Part shown: in pieces, positions 17,971-25,244 of the stretch
Layout: each line of letters starts with the position of its first letter
Position numbering within the stretch: position 1 is the first letter of the stretch
DNA from: Terana coerulea
Taxonomy: Eukaryota > Basidiomycota > Agaricomycetes > Polyporales > Phanerochaetaceae
Assembly: GCA_024811115.1 (NCBI GenBank)
Contig: JAKOGH010000078.1
Coordinates: 1 to 25,244 of the forward strand
Length of the DNA: 25,244 nucleotides
Direction of reading: 5' to 3'
Notes under the pieces: model-generated
Database searches by the model: none
What the model saw: the letters and a program-made list of their open reading frames with translations, nothing else
Told to the model about the DNA's origin: nothing
Translations under genes and position numbers: made by a program

Positions 17971-20682
17971 ATGAACTCCGCGACACGGGCAACGTATCCC
18001 ACGTCTACACCGGGATCCTCGTCATCAGGTTCCAGTCAGCCACCGCGAGTGCGCGTCCGCAAGGAGCTTTCGGTCGTCCTTACAGCACTGGGTGCTAATA
18101 AGTACGTGGCACTACACATCCTACCCCTCACAATGACCTCAACTATCTTCTTCACAGCGTCAAGCAGGACTTGGTGCTACCGAAAATAGCGATTATAGGA
18201 GAATACCTTTCCGGCAAGACGAGCGTCATCGAGGCAATCGCAGGGGTAAGGCATTCGATATCTCGCAGATTTTGAGCTAATTGTTCATAGGTGCCACTGC
18301 CGAGGCTGAACAGAAGGGCGTTACCATGCATCGTGGAGATACGCCTGTCGCCCTCTGACGCGCCGGTGAATTATCGCATCAGCACTAGGAAGTCGTTCAC
18401 CGGAGACGGTAATCTCTTGGCTGTCGCTGAAGAGATGTTCCTCGGACCTTCTCGTATGGACATGTCTTTAGCGGAACGCGACCTTCATCTGGGCTTCGCA
18501 TCGCTACTGAACCCGTCCAAGTCCGTTGAGACATTTGCTCGGCTCTCAAACGAAGACATCGTTGCATTAACCCATGAAGTCCCTGCAACGAGGAACATCC
18601 TCTGTGTGCTTGTCTCAGGCCCAGGGCTCTTAGATTGGACATTTACGAAATTCGTGGGTGCGTTCTCACATTCTATTTGCGGATTTTATCGTGTACCAAT
18701 CTCTTGTGTCTTGTCAATCAGGTATTCAATCGTCGCTGGACCAGGAAGCTACGGCCCTGCAAAGAGAAACTATTCTTGCGTACTTAGACAAACACGATGT
18801 CATAGTTCAGACTATTCCGGTGGATGGTACGTATTGCATGCGCTCTATTGCTTCTTGTACTGATAGAGTTAAACAGCAGAGCGAAATAGCGTGTGTACTG
18901 AACTCCTCGCTCATGTTGATCCGGCAAAGGAGCGAACAATCAGTACGTGCATCGTTATGTCGCAGGTCATCGCCCGACTCATTCACTCCTAGCCGTTTTT
19001 GCACGCAGCATATTCCCTCGGAATATCTGAACGTACTAGCGGAGTCGGCGAGCAATCGTTCCTTTCCTCAGGAAGAGCAGCTATCATTGTTCGCAGATAA
19101 CTCCCATTGCATCTACACGGGTGTGTCTGCATACATACCCACATTCAAAGAACACGGAACAATCTGCGAAGTCTGGTCGAGGCTGCTGGAGGCCGGTCAC
19201 TCCGGGCCAGACGGACTTATTGTTAAGATTTGGAGGAAAATGGCATCGGGCGCCGCATCCAAGTACGTCCCGCTCAAGGAAGCCAGACATGCTCCTGACT
19301 CGTCGCGTTGCCCAGAGCTCGCATTCAAGTCGAAGCCCGCAGCTTGCCTCTCCCTGGCGTTTCTGCGGGAGTTTTGTCTGCGGTGCCACAAGACCTCATC
19401 GGGGCTTTGACGCGTAATCTGCAAGTCCTCATAACCAAGGATTCGGGGGATCGCTGCTTCCTTCGGCGGATGCGGCGGCTATACTTTGCGTTCAGCGAGG
19501 ATATTCGGCGATCCTGCCCACCTTTCTGCCCCCTTCCGGATATTGCGCAGCTCTTTCATGGCCCCGGCTATGTGCCTGCAGCCTCATACGTCACGCTCCT
19601 TAAGCTCAACAGGGAGCTTGAAGAGTGCGCGGCGCGGAACCCACCGGAGGGTGTTGACAAGGCGATCAAGATGAAGTTCTCCAGGCAGTTCCGCGAATCT
19701 TGGGAGCCTATTTGCGCAGCTTTACTCAACGGGGTGAAGATGAACTTGCGCACTGCCGTGTCTGATTCTGTGCGAAATGTATTGGGCAGAAAAGGAGAGG
19801 TATCTGCACGACTTTTGTATGTATATAACCCCAGTTGAGCTCTTCACGTATAAGCTAACTGTTCTTCTCATCCAAGGGTCGCGGCGACGCCGTTTGTTGA
19901 CAAGATCTTCAAACAAGCCTGGGATGATGTTGCACGCTGTCTTCGACGTGGGCTTGACACCGTTCATGTGTCCATCAGCCTTGGCCTGGATGCCATGCGG
20001 GAGAGGTTTCTGGAGGAGTATGCCGGCGGTGTGTGCGAGAGCTTCCAGAGGCAGGGGGTCCTCCAGCACCTTAGCGAATGGGAGCGACAAGGCAACATGA
20101 CGGAGCTTGCCAAGCTCGAGCATGAGGGAGAGGTCAGGGAGGCAGGGGTGATAGTAAAGACGGCAGGACGGCCGAGCTCGAAGCGCCGCAAGGTCGAAGA
20201 AGGGCCGTCGACCATCGTTATGTCGACCCCTGTCTCGATTCCGAAGCTTCTAGCGAGGAGTATCAGCGATCCGGGCCCTTCTTCCAACATTCCCCGTGCG
20301 CCCAAGCGCTTTCTTGAGGATACCAATCCAACGGATAGTGGCGAATCGGCGCCTGGGCGCACCTTCGACAGGGAGCTGCGATTGATGGTGTATCTCCGTG
20401 GCTACTTCGAAGTAATCCACGAGGTGAGTCATCGAGCTTTGTGTCTGACGCCAATTTGACGGTCATATTTTGCAGCGCTTTGTCTTCGACGTTGTCTGCA
20501 CCGTTGAGCACGATCTTATCACGGAGACATGCAACACGTTCGGCGTGTGTATTCAGACTGAGCTTGACAAGGCAAAGTGGCTCCCGAAAGCCGAGCGGAA
20601 GCAACGACTACAGCTTGTAGAGAAGAAAGCGGCACTCAAGCGACTTTCAGACCAGCTGGATACGTTCGCCAAGACGAACTGA
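17971..20682 (+). CDS. Dynamin-like GTPase gene 2 (degenerate G domain)
   Basis: Paralogue of gene 1 with the same intron positions. Exons fit in phase: 17,971-18,101, 18,158-18,245, 18,291-18,657, 18,722-18,826, 18,877-18,942, then from 19,009; later exons end at 19,816, run 19,877-20,423 and 20,476-20,682. Exon 2 has LPKIAIIGEYLSGKTS, an intact P-loop. The G2 region reads RALPC where dynamins have TRCP; G3 DLPG reads KFVG (18,648 on). LLAHVDPAKERTI matches the stretch before G4, but no TKxD follows. The stalk (IKMKFSRQFRESWEP, FVDKIFKQAWDDV, AMRERFLEEYAGGV) is well preserved. SSKRRKVEE (about 20,177) is NLS-like, followed by a GED-like C-terminus (VYLRGYFEVIHE / RFVFDVVCTVEHD). With the simplest splicing a TAA at 19,098-19,100 interrupts the late G domain, and 19,100-19,300 is poorly resolved, so it is either disrupted or has unseen introns. 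It probably binds but does not hydrolyse GTP, if made. Confidence 0.7.
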
Positions 20683-21557
20683 TTGGAAATCCTTCCTCCT
20701 CTGCAGCTCCCGTGAGCCATTAGCCTGTCTGGTTTGTCGTTTCGGTATTTGTTCTGCTGCAACCATCTTCCACACTATAAGCCTCTGTCTTACCGATAGC
20801 ATTTCACATACTATACCGCTACCTTGAAGACACTTCATACTCTATTCTTCGGATATTCGCCATGTAGTATTCATACTTAATTCCATCAGTTTCGCAATTC
20901 GTACATGACAGGTGCATTGCCAGTAAACTAGGACCGTTATGACTGAGCGAGCTTTCACACAAACTATACACACCACAGTATGCCATATGAGATGAGATGT
21001 AAGCATGAGTGCTCTTCACACATTTCGAAAGTTGCTGCTCTAACCCGACCGACGGATCAAACGCCACAAGGCCGGCGTCACTCGTGAGCCTCTTTTATTT
21101 ACCAGCTTCGATTTATGTGTTCTCTCAGGCTCTACATAGACAACGCTAAGACGCTACTACAAGCAAACTCCTTACATCCCGACCGTGTTATACTTAGATG
21201 GGCGTGCACAACTGCTTGACGAGGTGTTGTGCCACGTGCTTTCCACGTGAGTGCCGACACCGACGCCAATGCCAACCCAAAGGGCAAGTGTGCAGCCTTG
21301 ACTTGACTTCCGCCTTCACTGTGTAGTATGACAGCACAGCTGCACCACGGAATGTGAACCTTCTTACAGCGCAAAGGAGCGTCAAAGGCAACCTATGCAT
21401 AAGCAACCGACCGTAGAACGGGAGACGGGCTGCATCGCAGTGCCAATGCGCCATGCCAACGCATGAATACGAGGCTACCCACCATCCAACGCTAACAGCA
21501 AACCCGCCCACCGATCAGCGTCAGCTCGCAATGTAATTATATTCTGGCCCGCTGTCC
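20683..21557. other. No recognisable gene; 3' flank of dynamin-like gene 2
   Basis: AT-richer sequence follows the stop codon, with no coherent frame or motif and no similarity to the 3' flank of gene 1 that I could see. The region ends abruptly at the right arm of the inverted repeat. Confidence 0.5.
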
Positions 21558-23489
21558 AGTTAGCCCTAGCGAGTGCAAACGTGACGCGTTTGTTTATCCT
21601 GAATCAACAAGAGGCTGACCGGCGCTTCACTAGCTTCACTGCCCGCCTCCAACATATAACGCCCGCCCTCTCTCGGTCTGGCTCCCACATCGCGCTTTTC
21701 AACCCGTCTCCTATCGAGGCGGTGGGTCTTATTCACTCTGCCTCAGAAGCGAGGCCAGCGAGCAAGGCCTGGCGCACAGGTAGCTATGCTTGCTTTCTCT
21801 CTCCGCATGGGACGTCAGGAATCCAGCGAGGTGGTTGCGGCAGTCGTTCCAGCAATGGGCGGCTGTGGGGGCTCGAGCTCAAACTCGCCCTCCCGGACTA
21901 CTGTAGCTGTGGCTCCTGGCATCATATGCGAGGGTGGAAAGCAAGCGCGGTTGGAGCAGCTTATACCTGCCCACCGCGCCTCGGTTTCATGGAGAGCTTA
22001 CACATAGAACGACCCAGAGCTCCCGGAGGCGGAGGTACGTATCCGGTCGGTTCTTCTCCTTGCATGGGAAGGTACGGTCAGGTGGGGCATCGCTGGTTGA
22101 GGACTGTGCCGGGGTTTGAAGCCCTCATAGCAAGCGGTCAACGCTTACCTGCGGCTGTTTCGCTGCTTGGCCGTTGCCTTGTCATGTGAGGGGAAAGCAG
22201 GCCGCCGCCTCCCGGGGGCACAAGATTCACTGCCGTCCAAGAGAGCTGCAGAGCTCGAGAACAAGGTACGTCCCGAGGGAGGGTGGGCATCCGAGTCGTC
22301 TCGATGTCTGTCCTAGTGCTGGCCTTTACGTGGTCCTCGGGATGAGTAGCCCTCGGGTCTCGCGGCTGACCCGAGGGTGAAACCAACTGGCACCAAATTT
22401 CCCTTCTCTTTGCGCGTTTCTTCCGCTAACTCATCTGTAGGTCATTCACTAAATGCAGTACTTTTCTACGGGCAGTCAATTATTGCGCTGTTTTGCATGC
22501 AAGGCTAATAGTGAACTTTTCACTTTAGATAACCAGTGTGCCCTTCATGGCAGGCTTGGTATGTAGTCGTCCCCGTCCCCGTCCTCTCAAGGTTGTTGTT
22601 CACTATCACCCTCGTTCATCTTAGTTGGAGGTGGCTTGCTCGTTCTAGTGTCGCTAAAATGCTAGATAGACTTGAATATATGATTTTATACTCGTTCATT
22701 CTTAATTCTGCATTGAGTTATTTCTGCGAGTAAGACTGAGTCCTCGCCTTGAGTCGGCAAAACGGTCCGAGTAGACCGGCCGCACAGGAGTGTAGCCGCC
22801 GGTCAGTGACAATTCCGAAATACCTCTGAGTCTTACCACGACCACCAATCCTTGTTGCTTTCCCCACCTACAATCACAGCATGGATGTTTCTACTGTGAC
22901 AGAATTGTATTCAGAGAATGGAAATACTGGATATTGCACTCGAAGTGAGTTAAAAAGTCATCGACTTACTCCCGCTTCAAAATTTCTCTGCTAACGCGTC
23001 GCTGTTCCTCCCAGCATGTACTGTTCTATCCCAAGCTTATCCACATGCTTGCGCTTGCCGCACATTGATAAAACCGCGAGAAACGCGCAGAAACCATCGT
23101 GTTAATTACACCTTCCCTTGCGCTACGACGGCTACGCGCACCTCGTCGATCCGTCCAAGCGCGACTCTTCTCATACTTCAAGCGTCAAGGTCAGCAGTTA
23201 CGCTACATACATACTTATGTTTCTGATATTGCGAACTCGTGTGCCTTATAGTAAATTTCCCGGCCAGCATTCCGGCCTCTTTCTCCCAAGTTGCACCGGG
23301 CGCGCTCGGCCCTGAACGTGAAGACGACTGCGGCTCAAACGATGAATAAGTGGGTTTAGTGGTCATGGTGGGGGAGTGAATGCGGGAGAGGCTGAAGCGA
23401 GGCGTGATTTGACAAGTTTTTCGGCGCAAGCTATGGTATGTAGCGACGCCTTCCAGTGAAGCAGCTCTCACACTTATCCATGACGGCAC
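21558..23489 (-). repeat. Right arm of large inverted repeat (R copy D)
   Basis: Reverse complement of 14,874-16,805, collinear without net indels (coordinate sum 38,363). The inner ~1.4 kb is almost identical; differences accumulate outward from about 22,960 (e.g. GCGTCGCTG against GCGCCGCTG, CCCAGCATG against CCCAGTATG). The inner edge is sharp: similarity to the left arm stops at about 21,558 although R itself continues in copies A and C. The palindrome is at 22,350-22,377. Outward it passes into an inverted copy of gene X. Confidence 0.95.
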
Positions 23490-24350
23490 TCAGCCGACTC
23501 CCGAACAGCCACGTAAACAGTGCGTGCTTACAGTACGTTCTTCCCTTATTTCCCGCACTAAGAAACATTCACGTGAACGCATATAGTCCACTTATTTGAG
23601 TTCGGAGCCGCTGGCAAGCGAGGCAAGGCAACAAACTGCGCAAGGTGGCCACTGAATTACAAGCTACCCTTCTTACAGTCACACCGACTTCTGGATTCAA
23701 CCTCAAACTACCAATTCTACCAGACCCTGCTATTGCTCGATCCCGAGACCCTGAACCTCCGTCGAGCGCACCGCTTCCGTCGATCATTTTCCCTTTTACC
23801 ACCCACCGAAGATATTCTTGTAGATATGGATGGCAAGATGCAATCGCGGCCCTCCTGCTCACCGCCACGCGCTGCAGACAGGATGCTTGCAATTGACGGA
23901 GCTGCTGTGCATTGGAGGTAGGTTATCGCAACCTCTTGCGCCTGAAAGCTCACCTCATAACCCCCGTACTTCTCAGCCGTTCGACAAATTTTCATTCCCC
24001 TTGACTGCGGGCTTGGACGTCGCATATGCAATGCCGGCGGGCTCTTTCAACGATGTGGCTGCAGGACGGCGACGGACAGCAACTCAAGCTCGTAACATTT
24101 CCGCTGTCCACTATCCCCGAGTGCCGCTGTCGTCAGGCAACATGAGCGTTCAAAGCAGCCGGCAGAGTAGCCGACATCCCTGCGGCGAGTTTGCCAAAAG
24201 CGTTTGCGGTGTATCACTACAAATGGGGCGGGGAGAACCGGGGCAGTTACTTCATCTGCGTCCAATTCCGTACCTTTACTGGTCCAGGCTGCCCCTTCCG
24301 TCAACGGTGATGGCATTATTAGAGGTGTGGTGTCCCACATTGTCGACTTT
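23490..24350 (+). pseudogene. Unrecognised gene X, copy D (inverted relative to A and C)
   Basis: Plus-strand counterpart of the X copies. A block with ETLNLRRAHR ... PPTEDILVDMDGKMQS ... AAVHW (23,733-23,920) ends at a plausible GTAGGT donor and a CTTCTCAG acceptor (near 23,980). Next comes a block matching IPLDCGLGRRICNAGG in one frame, and the anchor-exon region near 24,140-24,300 is degenerate, without a clear hydrophobic frame. Similarity fades at about 24,350, the equivalent of the start of the intron after the anchor exon in copy A. Frames are interrupted; function unknown. Confidence 0.45.
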
Positions 24351-24890
24351 CGTTCTGTACTCACCGCCAATTCGCCGTATAGACCTCCCGCGAGATGGTG
24401 TAAAGAGAGAGGTTGGGAGAGGGAAAGATAACGCTGGAGGCCCCTGTCCACTGAGCCACAGATAGTCAGTCGGGGCGCTCTGTTAGCTGATGCAGTCTTC
24501 TCACCAAGCTATCTAGCCCTCCTATTTGACCGGCGGCGACTCTGTTGTAAACGAACTGGCTTAGCATTGACTCTCAACTGTACATTGATTTCCCGTATGC
24601 ATCAGATTCTCTACGCATGCTTTCAGCCACAGTGCTATGCGCCCATCCGCGAGTCGAGGAACTGCCCTCGGCTGTGAGCCCTACTCTTCTCAAGGTATCG
24701 AAGACCGCCCCAAGACATTTTGTCATGATCAAAACTCGGAGGCCACGCGGCGTACATTGTACTTGCATGATATATGTACTACGGTGAGTCCTTCTACATA
24801 GTGCGCCAGTACAGAACAGGTCGTTAAGCACTGCAGGAGGGTTGCGCACCACCAGGCTAACTCAACCACGGAGAGTCAAGCCTAAATCCT
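24351..24890. other. No recognisable gene
   Basis: Short frames on both strands lack motifs and have no copy elsewhere in the window. Nothing beyond the end of the X similarity is supported. Confidence 0.5.
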
Positions 24891-24893
24891 GCC

Positions 24894-25190
24894 ATGCGAG
24901 GGCAAGAGGCGGCGCAGGCGATTAAAGTAGGCCACATGACGTGGGCACATGCGGGAGCCGACGCGGAAGACTTTTTAATAATGGCGGTAAGTACTCCGGT
25001 TTGGTTCGTACTTTTACGATGACAACGCTGTTTCAACGCAGGGTGCAAGCGCACAACTCCGAACACAACAGATCTGCATTCTGGACGAGCTACAATAGGC
25101 GCAACTTGGACGCAACTGGCAAATATCGACGCGCTGTACAGTAAGCACGACAACACGAGCTACCGAACGCCCGACGCCGGCCGGCGCTAG
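24894..25190 (+). pseudogene. Possible partial gene at the right edge
   Basis: A frame starting with ATG at 24,894 reads MRGQEAAQAIKVGHMTWAHA and on to FLIMA, and reaches a good donor (GTAAGT at 24,987). An acceptor (ACGCAG, ending 25,041) leads in phase to GASAQLRTQQICILDELQ and a TAG at 25,096. One base out of frame the sequence continues as WTQLANIDALYSKHDNTSYR to a TAG near 25,187. The splice signals and residue composition look coding, suggesting a frameshifted gene or an unseen intron. I do not recognise the family. Confidence 0.25.
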
Positions 25191-25244
25191 TCTGCCTGGG
25201 CGGACGCGACGCAGTCACGCGACGCGCTTGGTTGATTCCGAATC

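Noticed and set aside
14874..23489. Composite DNA transposon with the inverted repeat as terminal repeats
   Set aside because: No transposase was recognised, the outer ends grade into gene X similarity instead of ending sharply, and no target-site duplication was found.

Overview
This window looks like accessory or subtelomere-like DNA from a filamentous fungus, most likely a basidiomycete (Agaricomycetes type). The recognisable genes are cut by many very short GT-AG introns (about 45-65 bp), the exons are GC-rich, and there are no bacterial-style operons. All identities below come from reading protein motifs and comparing copies inside the window by eye; no database was searched.

Layout. 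Most of the window is built from one module present about twice, about 8-10 kb apart. Its order is: PP2C-type protein phosphatase (minus strand); an unrecognised gene 'X' with a possible membrane anchor (minus strand); a non-coding repeat 'R'; and a dynamin-like GTPase (plus strand). Module 1 spans about 3.77-10.98 kb: a broken PP2C C-terminus (3.77-4.39), X remnants (4.39-5.25), R copy A (5.57-7.46) containing a 15-unit 35-bp tandem array (6.62-7.14), and dynamin-like gene 1 (8.15-10.98). Module 2 spans about 11.6-20.68 kb: a nearly complete eight-exon PP2C gene (11.73-13.1), decayed X sequence (13.3-14.85), R copy C (14.87-16.97) and dynamin-like gene 2 (17.97-20.68). A third X-R block, inverted, lies at 21.56-24.35. 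Dynamin-like gene 2 is therefore enclosed by a 1.9-kb near-identical inverted repeat (14,874-16,805 and 21,558-23,489). The left 3.7 kb holds no convincing gene, but contains two older R copies facing each other around a perfect hairpin at 2,295-2,318.

Condition of the genes. The module 1 PP2C is clearly dead (8-bp duplication, premature stop). The module 2 PP2C keeps its metal-binding motifs, but its expected ATG reads GTC and its C-terminal tail is cut by stops. Both dynamin-like genes keep the P-loop, but the G2 threonine and G3 DxxG motif are lost, and G4 is altered in gene 1 and not found in gene 2. Both also carry a basic, nuclear-localisation-like cluster before the C-terminal GED-like exon. 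They look like pseudo-GTPases, partly decayed.

Most interesting signals: the 35-bp array whose two unit types differ by an exactly compensating base-pair swap in a predicted stem; the palindromic R architecture with conserved hairpins and a conserved TATA-like block; the sharp identity gradient along the inverted repeat; and the pseudo-GTPase character shared by the two dynamin-like paralogues. No virus, toxin, CRISPR, rRNA or tRNA signal was recognised.
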